Assembly (NCBI GenBank): GCA_037447655.1
Contig: JBBHKE010002277.1
Coordinates: forward strand, 151,571 to 215,570
From: Zygnema cylindricum
Lineage: Eukaryota > Streptophyta > Zygnematophyceae > Zygnematales > Zygnemataceae
Reading direction: 5' to 3'
DNA length: 64,000 nt
The notes under the pieces were generated by a model. That model had not been told where the DNA came from, ran no database searches, and saw nothing but the letters and a program-made list of their open reading frames with translations. Position 1 is the stretch's first letter, and each line of letters opens with the position of its first letter. Position numbers and translations under genes: made by a program. Shown one piece after another: positions 21,061 to 30,482 of the stretch.

Positions 21061-22075
21061 TTAGTTACCTTACGAGCAACTTACTTCTCTTGTATCCTTT
21101 TGCTGCTCTTTCTTCGTCCATCAAACTTTGAAGCTTGTATAGAGGGATGTCTTCGGTTTCTCCTTACTATCTCATCGTCTCCCATATCCATGGAAGTCAG
21201 GTCGGTTCCTCCACTTCTATCTCCTCAAAGTCCATAGAAATATGTGAGGTATCTAGAAGCTCTCCTCTATCTTGGATCTCCCTTGAATGTGCAATCACAA
21301 TCTCACTCATGTCGCTTTGGGGAAAAATAGAGTTTTCTTCACTTTCAGACTCAAACCTGATTCTTATTGTTTTGGTATATTTGAAGGGATCAATTTACTT
21401 TCCTTCATCCATGACAACTAGGTGTTTGACCAAAATGATATCTTGCTTTGCTAAGTCATACACTCTGTATCCCTTGACATCCTCATCATATCCCACAAAA
21501 TATCCTGGTTTTCCCTTAGCATGAAGTTTCCACTTTTTCTTATCCGTATCTAGACTGTAAACTTGGATACCAAATATTATAAGGTGAGAGATATCCGTTT
21601 TCCTTCCAACCCATCTCTCATAAGGTGTCATACCTTTGACTTCTCAAGTTAGGACTCTATTCTTAATGTAGTTGACACAGTTCATGGCCTCTTCCCAAAA
21701 TCTCTTTCCTATTTTCTTGTCAGCCAACATACTGCATACACTATCTCCTAGTGTTTGGTTTAACCTCTCAGCTACCCCATTTTATTGCGGATTATGTGGT
21801 ACAGTTTTCTGGTGCTGAACTCCCTCATCTCTCTGGTATTCCTCAAACTAATTAGCGGTATATTCTCCCCCATTATCACTCATTATTCTCTTAATGGGGG
21901 TTGAATGCAACTTCTCACTCCAGGCTTTATATTCTTTAAAGTAAACTGGTGTTTCAGACTTTGTTTTTAGGAAGTAGACTCAAGAATATCTGGACCAGTC
22001 ATCAGTAATTGTCAACATAGACCTCTTCCCTCCAATTGAGGGTACAATTGTTGGTCCCTATATATCTGTGTGGTT
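21061..22075 (-). pseudogene. Copia integrase (Cop-C)
   Basis: The frame 21631-21395 carries the C-terminal part (MTPYERWVGRKTDISHL, GYDEDVKGYRVYDLAKQDII). The core upstream to about 22075 is readable only in pieces: NGVAERLNQTL-like, SDNGGEYT-like and HTDI motifs occur in shifted frames. The interval 21061-21394 is the acidic linker to RT, also broken. It is a non-functional integrase. Confidence 0.75.
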
Positions 22076-22737
22076 TAAATCATGTACCTTCTCCCCTCTA
22101 TATGTGGCGGCTTTAGGAAAAGGAAGTATGTGAGCCTTACCTTGAGCACAACCACTACAATCATCCACCATTTCATTGTCACTGAAATGAATGCCTTCCC
22201 CTACACCAAGCTTTTTAATTTCCCTCAACCTATCAAAATACACATGCCCCAACTGCTTATGCCAAATCATCAACTTTTGGATATCAACATAATAAAAATT
22301 ATTCTTTTCATTACTCAGGTTAAGCCTAAACATTCCTTGGCTACTCTTATCTGCATTAAGTAAACTTTATCCCCATACTTAGATATAAAGACTCCATTTC
22401 TAGTAAAGGTATCAAATTCTTTGTCATCTAACACAGATGTAGAGACAAGATTTTTATTCAGCTGAGGAATATATAGCACATCTGAGAAAGTGAGTATAGA
22501 AGTCTTACCCTCCACTAAGACTTTCAAATCTAATAATCCCACAAGATCTGTAGTAACCACACTCCTATCCCCATACTCTATTTCTACAGTAGAGATTTTC
22601 CTTAGCTTAGTGAAGAGGTCCTTATCACGACACATATACATGGATGCACCTGAGTCGATGATCCATCCTTCCTGTGGAGCTTCCCGAATTGCTCCCAGGG
22701 CACACTTCTCTCTCCGAGGGATCTCCTTCTCCTCCAA
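22058..22737 (-). pseudogene. Copia protease and integrase N-terminus
   Basis: The frame 22737-22315 contains EIPRREKCALGAIREAPQEG and IIDSGASMYMCRDKDLFTKL, an intact DSGAS protease site, then the region up to YIPQLNKNLVSTSVLDD. The frame 22333-22058 gives the zinc module (IWHKQLGHVYFDRLREIKK, DDCSGCAQGKAH). They overlap in different frames, implying a shift near 22330. The protease would cut the Gag-Pol polyprotein. Confidence 0.85.
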
Positions 22738-22776
22738 ACTCTCATCAAGAAGAAGCTCCCCATCCTCCTCATAAGA

Positions 22777-23419
22777 CTAGTCCTCGGTTTCTCCTGTTAC
22801 CTTTGTGAACATAAGTAAGTTTTTCTTCCCTCCGGAAATACCCCTTCCATGGTTCTCTTGGAGCCTCAGCTTCGATAGCTTGACACAATCTACGATAAAG
22901 TGTCCCGGCCTTTTCCAAAAATGACATAGGCCCTTTGGGGACCTTGGTCCTCCAAGCTGAACTCTTTCTCCTTTGTTTAGCTTTTTCGGATCTGGTCTCC
23001 ACCTGTCCTCTCCAGCGGCTAGAGATAAAACACTCTTTCCTCCTCTCCTGATCTCAATCATGTTCTCTTGCACAAGTATCATGTAGACCATTGTATTCCA
23101 ATTCCATGAACTATCAGTCATTTCCTGTACTCGGTACACTATATTCTCATACTCGTCTAGTAACTTCATAATATGAGTGTTAACCTTCATTTTCATTGTT
23201 CTTGTCCATTCAGCACTTTCCATCTCCATATACAAGCAAGAAATATTATTACAGTAGTCTAACATCTTTCCCCTTTTGTAAGTAGAATTTCCCAACTTTT
23301 GCTTTGCCAACTGGAGTTCCTAAATCGTACCAACTCTATAGATCTCTATCAAACTCACCCACAACTCCTCGGCCTTGTAAACGTGAAGGTGGGGAGTTGC
23401 CAAAGTTTGTGTGAGGTGT
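22777..23419 (-). pseudogene. Copia gag, truncated (Cop-C)
   Basis: The frame 23310-22777 has the UBN2-type gag core (MLDYCNNISCLYMEMESAEW, LLDEYENIVYRVQEM) and a zinc knuckle at CHFWKRPGHFIVDC, in which the second Cys is Trp. The N-terminal 200 or so codons are missing: the sequence changes to gypsy LTR at 23420. It is a pseudogene. Confidence 0.8.
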
Positions 23420-23650
23420 TGTCAAGCTCATGTGCTTCTTCAACACATTTGCGCTCCCAATAGATCAGATGCCTCATCCCACCTTGTACAAACTCTAGCG
23501 TACGAAGAAGGGGAGGACAACCAGCCGGATCATATCTTGGTATTTTCACCTTCGAGCACTACGCACTTTAGTTCACCTTAAACAGAGGTCGAACGACGGA
23601 GTTAGTCCGGTGCGAAGGTGTCAACTCCATTACATGGCATCCGTTCTATA
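23420..23650 (+). repeat. Gypsy LTR fragment, U3 start, plus
   Basis: Matches the first 230 bp of the LTR at 7140 in the same orientation: TGTCAAGCTCATGTGC to TATATAGCTCTAG. It is joined head-on to a minus-oriented copy of Gyp-1 3' sequence at 23651. Confidence 0.8.
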
Positions 23651-23848
23651 TAGCTCTAGTGTCGAGCGGGCCTGGGAACCGGGAGGTTCAGGTAAGATGT
23701 CCAAGGAGGTGTGCATGAGAAACCTGCAATCCACCCCAAATGCTGATGCTTCCCCGGATCCGTGACAATGCCCATCTCTGTTCATTACCCCCTCCCCTAG
23801 GGATATGCATAGATAGTAAGGAGGAATGGAGTGGAAAAGAAAAGTACC
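23651..23848 (-). repeat. Duplicate of Gyp-1 3' untranslated segment
   Basis: Nearly identical, in direct orientation, to 24838-25027 (the region just before the Gyp-1 3' LTR). It starts at TCGAGCGGGCCTGGGAACC and ends at GAAAAGTACCCCC. It is placed on the wrong side of the LTR, so it records a rearrangement rather than a second element. Confidence 0.85.
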
Positions 23849-24834
23849 CCCAGAGAATGGAATTAAAGATAGAAATGAATGATAATGGTGAAGCGAATTC
23901 ACATACCCCGGAGTGCAACGATGACCAAACTCAGCAGAAGAAAACCTCTCCCAATGGCCCCGAAGTCAGGTATGAGTCTCCCTCAACCCTCCCGGTTCCA
24001 CCGCAAGGATCCGACAAGACTCTTCTTAGTTTCAAACAGCGAAAGTCCAAACCGCCCAAAGAGGAGATAGTGCCAACTACCCACCCGTGCTACGGTCTCC
24101 ACAAAAGACAATCCAAAACAAAGATGGCAATAGAGTCAACGACACAATGCAACCGTTCTCCAACAGAAAGATTGATTTAATTCTCTGGGGGTTTTCTCAG
24201 GAGACAGTACTGAAAAAGCAACCTGTCTCCTTCGGCCCCAAGTGCCTTATACAACCAGAGTTTGTCCTACTGCAAGTTCTAAAGTCAAAGCAATGTGACA
24301 AGCCAATCAGCGGCCAGCCATTCTTATCGTACAGACATAAGACCAAACAGACTGTAATACACTCAAGGCTAAAAGTTAGACGACTGGTCCCGGCTGGATT
24401 AGGGGGCGAGGGTCCTCCTATAATACACAAAATGGAAACAAAGTTCTGACTCGACGTGAAACCGCCTAACTTTGACCCAAAGTCATTAATGCTTGGCCCG
24501 GCTGTTGGGCCTAAACTAACATCCTACTGACAGCTAACAGTAGGATCTACGGGATAATCCCAAAGGTTACGTGTCGTTCTCTAATGTATCCCTCTACTAG
24601 AGCTACATAGAACACACAATATAATGGAGCAGACGCTTTGCACCGGACTAACTCCGCCGTTCGGCCTCCGTTTCAGGTGAACTCAATTGCGTAGGGCTCC
24701 AGAGTGAAAATATAAAGATCTGATCCGGCTAGTTGTCCTCTTCCTTCTCCGTGCGCTAGAGTCCGTACAAAGTGGAATGAGGCCCCGGAACTCCTGGGAG
24801 TGCAAATGTGCCGACGATGCACACGAGCTTGACA
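23849..24834 (-). repeat. Gyp-1 3' LTR (truncated)
   Basis: On the minus strand it starts TGTCAAGCTCGTGTGCATCG at 24834 and aligns with the 5' LTR (36781 downward) until about 23849, where roughly 200 bp of the R/U5 end are missing. The two LTRs are highly similar by eye, with scattered substitutions over about 990 bp, so the insertion is not very old. Confidence 0.85.
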
Positions 24835-25088
24835 GCTGTCGAGCGGGCCTGGGAACCAGGAGGTTCAGGTAAGATGTCCAAGGAGGTGTGCATGAGAAAC
24901 CTGCGATCCACCCCAAATGCTGATGCTTCCCCGGATCCGTGACAATGCCCATCTCTGTTCATTACCCCCTCCCCCAGGGATATGCATAGATAGTAAGGAG
25001 GAATGGAGTGGAAAAGAAAAGTACCCTGTACCCCCCCAGATTTCCCCCGCCCCCTCTTAGTCCCACGTGACTAAGAGGATTAGACAGA
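24835..25088 (-). other. Gyp-1 3' untranslated region
   Basis: Non-coding interval between the PHD stop codon (25089-25091) and the 3' LTR. It includes a purine-rich stretch on the minus strand around 25000-25060, a candidate polypurine region. Confidence 0.6.
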
Positions 25089-25262
25089 TTAGCCGCCAAA
25101 CTCGCAGTCCCTACAGAACCATGGATTTGCGGGTTGAGAGCGGGGCTCACAATTCAGAGGTAGGCAGCAGTCATGCCACCCCTGGTGACAATGTTCACAC
25201 ACCAACAGGATGTTGGGTGCGGAGGACACATGGCAGGCAGAGGAACAGGCTGGAGGGTCTGC
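25089..25262 (-). CDS. PHD finger at the integrase C-terminus (Gyp-1)
   Basis: Reading the minus strand to the TAA at 25089-25091 gives CSSAC, then LLVCEHCHQGWHDCCLP, then PWFCRDCEF. This fits a C4HC3 PHD finger: two cysteine pairs, Trp-His-x2-Cys, then the W-x-C-x2-C ending. PHD fingers usually read histone H3 tails (methylated or unmodified Lys4). It follows the integrase GPY/F-like end and is in a different frame from the main integrase frame, so one or more shifts lie between 25262 and 25622. Gyp-2 has the same domain in the same place, which argues against chance. Integrase tails of chromoviruses carry chromodomains for targeting; a PHD could act likewise. That role is inference. Confidence 0.75.
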   Translation of the reverse strand, partial: ADPPACSSACHVSSAPNILLVCEHCHQGWHDCCLPLNCEPRSQPANPWFCRDCEFGG

Positions 25263-25621
25263 AAAATAAGTGAGGTGGAAAGTGGGTTCATCTTCTTACC
25301 GTCGCAAATGGCAAGGGGCCACATTGATCTAATTTTCTTTAATTTTGCGGCCATCTTTCCCCTCCAAGGTAAGAACCCCTTTGTTTGAGACCTCCACAAC
25401 TTTCAGAATCACCCGTCCGACCGAAATGTCCAAAGAATCCTTCTTCTGTTGCATGCGATACACAAAATCCCTGGGCACAAATCGACCTTGCCGGGGGACA
25501 TAATTGTCGCTCCGTCGTTGGGAATACTAGAGTTGATATTTGTGCTGAGCACCCTGTAAATTGCCCATGGCCAGAGGTATTTCCCGCTGAAATACCTTAG
25601 CCCGGTCAGCAATCAGTTTTT
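25263..25621 (-). pseudogene. Integrase C-terminal (GPY/F-like) region, broken
   Basis: Pieces in two frames match Gyp-2: one containing YFSGKYLWPWAIYRVLSTNI, another with KVVEVSK-like then GKMAAKLKKI. The comparison suggests an ancestral run through a PGDFVYRMQ-like module and a KEN-Q-I-N segment into the PHD finger. Frameshifts break it in this copy. Confidence 0.6.
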
Positions 25622-28069
25622 CTATAGTACCTGGTTGTCCATCTCCGGAAGAACAACCGCCTGAGCCGATGCAGCCCCTGGTAGGATGGGATGTCGGCCA
25701 AGGAGAATGAAGTAAGGGCTATAGGAGTGGAGAGAAGCCTGCCTGCTGAACCTGTACCCCATGGCAATCCAAGGCACCCGTGTGTCCCACTCCCCCAAAT
25801 CCTCTTCAACCGCATAATTCGGTAGTGACCGCTTCACTGTCTGTAGGCACCTCTCGGCCAAGCCGTCGGCTTGGGGGTGGTCTCGGCTGGTTAACCTGTG
25901 GTCAATGAGGCACTTCTCCAAAAGGTTAGAAAATTCTCCGGCAAACTCGGACCCCTGATCCGTCAGAACTTCGGCCGGTGCTCCAAATTGAGACAACACT
26001 CTTTGCAAGAATGCGTCCGCGATTGCTTTGGACTCCTTTTGGGGAAGAACCACCAATTCAATCCACTTTGAGAAGTGTTCAATCATGACCAGAACAAAAC
26101 GGTTCCCCCTCCGGCTAGTGGGAAGTGGTCCTAGCAGATCTAGTGACCATCTGTAAAACATCCCCCGGATGGGGAGGGAGTGAAGCTCAGTTCCACCCTT
26201 TTTGTCAAAAGCTGCTTTTACCCTGTAACAGGAAGGGCACGTTTGCACCACACGATTGACCTGGGCCCGCAACCCATGCCACCAATACGACCTTGTGACT
26301 GGCGAGGTGGTTTGTTTTTGTCTGAAGTGCCCGCATTCCTGGTGAAGCCTAACAATGAGCGTTTCCCGATCTGTTGGAGGAGGAACCACTTTCCTCGTCC
26401 CATCAGCCCATTTCCGGAGAAGGATGCCTCGGTCCCATTCATAAGCCGCCATTTGGTTCTGAACACGGGACAATTGACTTCCGGCAAGGTGGGATAGAGG
26501 AGAGCCTTTCTGGATAGATTGGAGGGAATTGCTGTCATTCCATATATCTTTCCGGCCGGCTCCAATGGGGGCTTGCCCCTCTATATCTGCAGCAAAAGTT
26601 GACAGTTTTCCTTCGGCCCGAGGCAGCCAAATAAAAGCAGAGGAAGCTCGGATAAGTCCCAGGCTGAGCTCAGGGTCTTCGTCATGTGGCGGCCCAGTAG
26701 AGTCTCTGGTGAAAGGGTCCGGATTCCTGCTGAGTCCGTCGGCATTCCCATGAATCTCCCCGGCTCTATGGATGATGCTGAAATCATATTCCTGCAAGAT
26801 GAGAACCAATCTGGCCAGCTTTCCAGTCAATTTACTATTCTCTATGATCCATTTGAGGGGTTGGTGATCCGTAATAAGGGTGAAGTGTACTCCATAGAGG
26901 TAAGGCCGGAAGTGCTGGATGGCCCAAACCGCGGCGAGTAATTCCCCATGGTAACTGCTGTAATTCCCCTCGGCTCTGTTATTACTCCGGCTTGCGTAGG
27001 CAACTACATACTCAGCCCCTGCGTTGTCCAATTGAGCCAAAACTGCTCCCAATCCGAACCTGCTCCAATCTGTATAAAGGAAAAAAGGCCCCTGGTTATC
27101 GGGCATCCGGAGCACAGGATGCTGTATGAGGGAATCCTTCAGGAATTGGAACGCTATCTGCTGTTTTTCCTTCCACTGCCACTCCTGGTCCTTTCGCAAC
27201 AATTGGTTTAATGGCTGAGCGTGGCAACTGAATTCAGGAATAAACCGCCGGTAATAGTTGGCAAGGCCCAGAAAAGTATGAAGAGCAGAAATGTCCTGCG
27301 GGGGTGGAAGAGCGTCTAGGGCTGCCATCTTAACCATGTGGGGACCCACTGTCCCGGGAGTCACCTCATGACCCAGATAAATAATTTTCTGCACCCCAAA
27401 GATGCCCTTCCCCGGGTGACACTTCAAGCCCGCTGCTTGGAGTGCCCGGAGAACGATCTGTATGTGCTCCAAGTGTTCTTCAAATGTCTTCGATAAAATG
27501 ATAACATCGTCGATATAACACCGTGAGAAATTAATTCCCTGGAGAGCCTCGTCCATGGCCCGTTGGAATTTGGCAGGTGCATTCTTGAGGCCAAATGGCA
27601 TGTACAGCCATTCATATAGCCTGGATCCGGCCCAAAAAGCAGTCCTCTCTCGGTGTTTCGGCTCCATTACAATCTGGTGGAATCCATTTTTCATATCCAA
27701 AGTAGAGTAAATGGTAGCCCCAGCAAGAGAGTCGAAAATATCTTCCGGGGTAGACATAGGATAACGGTCGGAGACAGTCGCCGCGTTGAGCATCCGATAG
27801 TCCCCACACATCCGGAAATCTACAGTTTTTCCGGAGGAGTCTTTCTTTGGCGGGAGCACGGTTGGTGAGGCAAACCCATGTAGGCCTGTACTCTCCTGAA
27901 CCAGCCAAGCTTCCACCAAAGTCTGCACCTTTGAAGTGGTGAACTCCTTCTCTTTGAAATTGAGAGGGTACTTTTTCTGCCAAACAGTAGCCGTCTCGTC
28001 GATCAGGTCAATCCGAAAAGGAGTTCCCATATAGATCCCTACATCTGTGTCAGACCAGGCGAACACCTG
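25622..28069 (-). CDS. Gypsy reverse transcriptase, RNase H and integrase
   Basis: An 814-codon open frame, the longest in the window. RT (about 15-240) has STLDMKNGFHQI, YMPFGLKNAPAKFQRAMDEA and YIDDVII at 184-187. RNase H (about 320-445) has catalytic Asp 333 (YTDWSRFGLG), Glu 375 (HGELLAA), Asp 400 (ITDHQPL). Integrase has the HHCC zinc module (His575, His580, Cys610, Cys613) and a D-D-34-E triad at Asp643 (SLDLLG), Asp703 (VLTDQGSEF), Glu738 (GLAERC). All catalytic residues are present. The frame is the same as the methyltransferase upstream; only a TAG at 28070 separates it from the linker. The listed start is simply the first codon after that stop; the protein is part of a polyprotein. 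Confidence 0.93.
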   Translation of the reverse strand, partial: QVFAWSDTDVGIYMGTPFRIDLIDETATVWQKKYPLNFKEKEFTTSKVQTLVEAWLVQESTGLHGFASPTVLPPKKDSSGKTVDFRMCGDYRMLNAATVSDRYPMSTPEDIFDSLAGATIYSTLDMKNGFHQIVMEPKHRERTAFWAGSRLYEWLYMPFGLKNAPAKFQRAMDEALQGINFSRCYIDDVIILSKTFEEHLEHIQIVLRALQAAGLKCHPGKGIFGVQKIIYLGHEVTPGTVGPHMVKMAALDALPPPQDISALHTFLGLANYYRRFIPEFSCHAQPLNQLLRKDQEWQWKEKQQIAFQFLKDSLIQHPVLRMPDNQGPFFLYTDWSRFGLGAVLAQLDNAGAEYVVAYASRSNNRAEGNYSSYHGELLAAVWAIQHFRPYLYGVHFTLITDHQPLKWIIENSKLTGKLARLVLILQEYDFSIIHRAGEIHGNADGLSRNPDPFTRDSTGPPHDEDPELSLGLIRASSAFIWLPRAEGKLSTFAADIEGQAPIGAGRKDIWNDSNSLQSIQKGSPLSHLAGSQLSRVQNQMAAYEWDRGILLRKWADGTRKVVPPPTDRETLIVRLHQECGHFRQKQTTSPVTRSYWWHGLRAQVNRVVQTCPSCYRVKAAFDKKGGTELHSLPIRGMFYRWSLDLLGPLPTSRRGNRFVLVMIEHFSKWIELVVLPQKESKAIADAFLQRVLSQFGAPAEVLTDQGSEFAGEFSNLLEKCLIDHRLTSRDHPQADGLAERCLQTVKRSLPNYAVEEDLGEWDTRVPWIAMGYRFSRQASLHSYSPYFILLGRHPILPGAASAQAVVLPEMDNQVL

Positions 28070-28489
28070 CTAGTTCTCTTCTAACAGCTTGGAGAGCCGG
28101 GCATTATGCTGTGGGTCTAGCTGTTCACCTAAAGTCCAGTCCATCTTCTCGGGTTCCACTGCTGCGAATGCTTCCGGTGGTCTCCCGAAGAGAGAGATGT
28201 CGAAGTTCAGCTCTACTAGTGGGTCTGTCCTTAGTTCGGCTGTTAAAACGCTGCTGCTGACAACATCCTCTAGGCTGTCATGTTCTGAGACTCTGTTCCC
28301 CCCCACTAAGGAAACTCCTGGGCCCAGTGTGCCATTGCTCCCCTCCACTGAGGAAGTTCCTGGGAATTTGGTGAATGTGAATTTTTCCCTCCTTGTCTCT
28401 CTCCCCCCCTCAAGCTTTAGAGTTGCTTGCATGGCCAACAAGTGTGGAGCTTGAAGGTATGTTGTCTGTGATTGTGCAGACTCAAGGCT
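28070..28489 (-). pseudogene. Linker between methyltransferase and RT
   Basis: About 140 codons in the common frame between the methyltransferase C-terminus and RT, with acidic and serine-rich sequence (EDVVSSSVLTAELRTDPLVE, then DWTLGEQLDPQHNARLSKLL). Gyp-2 preserves the second part (45566-45981), so it belongs to the RT side. The TAG at 28070-28072 replaces an Arg codon found in Gyp-2. No domain is recognised. Confidence 0.7.
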
Positions 28490-29611
28490 TGAGAATGCAA
28501 GAGAATGTTTCAGCACCTAGGAAATTGCATTTAAATCCATGCTTTGTCTGATTAAACTGCACCTTTTTGAAGCCGATACCCCTGGCGCAGCTGTGGTTCC
28601 CTGTTGAAACCCCATTGCTTGTTCCCGTTCTGTAATATTCAGCGCTGTCCACGTGGCGGTTGTACTGTCAAAGATCATTCCTGGTGCGCCCTTCCGGTAA
28701 GCGTGGCTGTTAGGAAAAGATACCAGAGTTGGGAGGGCCCTCCGTGGATACCCAGGCTTATTACAACAGAAGAAGGGTGCTTTGTTGGCTGTGATCACCG
28801 GCGTGGCCATTCGCCCCGGTCCGTGAATCTATTGGACCGTGATGTTGGGATCCGTAACCTTTGTTCTCAACAGCTGTTGGAGGATTGGAAGAGGAATCAA
28901 GTTGGTCCAATATGCCCAAACTCTGTGGGCTCTCGATCCGATCTGAGCTGCATCAAAAACTATGGGAGTCCTTAGAACCTTGGTCACTTGGTTCCAGCTG
29001 TTGACCACCTGTTTTCTCTTATCATCCGTGGGGTGAACGTTTTCCAAGACGTACCCCACTGGTGTGTCCTGGCATTCCTGTAACCCTGTTATTAGTCTGG
29101 TCATTTGGAAGAAAGTTCTGCTACGGACGTCATGGTGTCCTCGGCCCTGTCTTGCTAACGAATACCCCTGGCATGGCCATCCAGCGACCACAAGGTCTAC
29201 CTTTCCGAGCTTTTCCAGATGGGACTCCGTGATATTATCCACATTCTGGGGAAGCGTGCGATGAGAGTTAGACATGGCGGACACCGGGAGTTGTTGTGGT
29301 TAAAGTTGGTGCAGCTGTTGCAGGCGGTACTCACTGACTGCACGGGCGTCCGGGTCAATCTCGACTGCCGAGTAAGTTTCTATTTGGTATCCAGCTTTCA
29401 GGACGGCTTCCAGATCGGAACTAATGCCAGAAAATAGGGATAGAATCCTAAGTCCTGAAAGCGGGATTTGTAGTGACACCACTTGTCGATTAAAGTCTTT
29501 CCCTTTGTTAGAAACCGTTGGAAGTTCCGACCGGGAGACTTTTGCTGCTCCGGATGATATTGCAGCCAAGCTCCTGTCCACTTCGTGCCGAAGTGTGGCC
29601 ATCTGTACCAA
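28490..29611 (-). pseudogene. C5 cytosine DNA methyltransferase domain (DNMT3-like)
   Basis: Three consecutive open stretches in one frame. The first (29611-29300) has motif I, LRILSLFSGISS (SAM binding), and motif II, AVEIDPDARAV. The second (29284-28829) has motif IV, DLVVAGWPCQGYS, with the catalytic Cys codon at 29171-29173; motif VI, YVLENVHP; and motif VIII, AQIGSRAHRVWAYWTNL. The third (28810-28517) has the target-recognition and C-terminal part, GMIFDSTTATWTAL, ITEREQAMGFQQGTT and RCSLIRQSMDLNAIS, continuing to about 28490. These are the ordered motifs of C5-MTases. The DAxxxxxxHRxxYW-like motif VIII and the ERExxxGF ending favour a DNMT3-type relative, though the active site is PCQ as in bacterial and DNMT1-type enzymes. 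In-frame stops at 29300 (TAA), 28829 (TAG) and 28517 (TAG) disable this copy. It methylates cytosine in DNA if intact. It sits in the same frame as protease and RT, so it was made as part of the polyprotein. Confidence 0.9.
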
Positions 29612-29961
29612 TCGGTTCTGATACTCCCTTTCCCACCGCTTGGAAATAGGGAATTGCTAGATAGAATCAGCGATATCGTTAGAGTATTTGAACAGCTCCG
29701 AGGGGGTTGAGGCAGAGTAGACGGGATAGCATCCAGACACCGAACAGTCGTTTTTCACCGGTTCCACAAATCCAAGGGGACCACCACTTTTGTTCCTTCC
29801 GGATCCTCAGGGTCTGAGACTGTAATTTGTTCCTTCCATACACTCAACTCCATGTTCAACCTTGTCCACGTAGCCATACCCAGCAAAATTTCAAATTGCT
29901 TACCTTCCACCACTAGGAAGGGAAGCCGAATCTGCACGTGCTGGCCTGCGTCGTCAGCAAA
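29612..29961 (-). repeat. Duplicated protease tail and pre-methyltransferase linker
   Basis: 29659-29961 is an imperfect direct copy of 30482-30786 (offset 823-824 bp). It encodes the protease C-terminus (QIRLPFLVVEGKQFEILLGM) and the linker ending in YSNDIADSI, then, uniquely here, QFPISKRWEREYQNRL into the methyltransferase. This copy keeps Trp (TGG) where 30588 has TAG, but has a 1-bp deletion near 29743 and a TAG near 29660. The linker continuity proves that protease and methyltransferase were once in one frame. Confidence 0.8.
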
Positions 29962-30482
29962 TGTAGATAGCGTACGGCTGGTATGCCTCCGTACGTTCAG
30001 TAGTGAGCTCTAGTTTACATTTGTAGGACTTAGTCATTTTAAGACATAGGGAACTTTCTGTACCAAAAACTGTTTATGGTCATTTTTGGAAATTTTGTCT
30101 GAGTATTGCACTCAGATCTGTTGGCAAAATTATGTGAAATTTTGCGTGTATGTTCTTCCTTCTATTGTATACCTTGCTACAGATTTGCAGACCTATTGTG
30201 TGCCTGGTCTGTGTGTAAATATATTGTGAAGTTGTCAGTTTTATCAGAGTTCTGGCAGACTGTTTTTCTGCAACTTTGACTAGATGATGTGATCGCTCTT
30301 TTTATTATTTTTGTCTGAAACTTTGTGAGGATATTTAATAGCCTAAAAACAATCTCTCTTTAGAGTTTCAGATTGGTTTATTATTTCTGTAGAATTCTGT
30401 GTTGATTCAAAGTAGGCTGTTTTTGGGTAGTTTGTGGTGCTTCCGAGGGTAAATCCATGGCTGAAAATGGCTATGGACAACA
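29962..30482 (+). repeat. LTR insertion between duplicated Gyp-1 segments
   Basis: About 521 bp, TGTAGATAGCG... to ...CTATGGACAACA, matching in inverse orientation the LTR-like sequences at 51917-52445 and 54687-55164. It contains GTACGGC-type motifs at its start and an ATG at 30457 near its end (reading MAENGYGQQ). It has no 5-bp target duplication; instead 300 bp of Gyp-1 is repeated on both sides. Confidence 0.75.

Larger units (their letters stand above)
18625..23419 (-). mobile_element. Cop-C: 3' part of a copia element
   Basis: On the minus strand: gag from 23419 (start lost), protease, integrase, RT, RNase H, polypurine tract (19425-19440) and a truncated 3' LTR (19424-18625). The 5' LTR and gag start were removed where a gypsy LTR fragment begins at 23420. 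Several frame breaks make it inactive. It belongs to the same broad lineage as Cop-A but to a different subfamily, shown by its TGTTGAAATTAAC LTR start. Confidence 0.9.

Noticed and set aside
23740-24180. 146-codon lysine-rich frame recurring at 35821-36126 and 7786-8091
   Set aside because: It lies wholly within the gypsy LTR and recurs only because the LTR does; no start or domain evidence.
28089-28454. Plus-strand frames across the Gyp-1 pol and methyltransferase regions (for example 28089-28454 and 28604-28975)
   Set aside because: Shadows of the minus-strand coding region without any recognisable domain.
28490-29611. Independent host DNMT gene interrupted by a gypsy element
   Set aside because: It shares the frame with protease upstream and RT downstream through linker sequence, with no intron or TSD at its edges.
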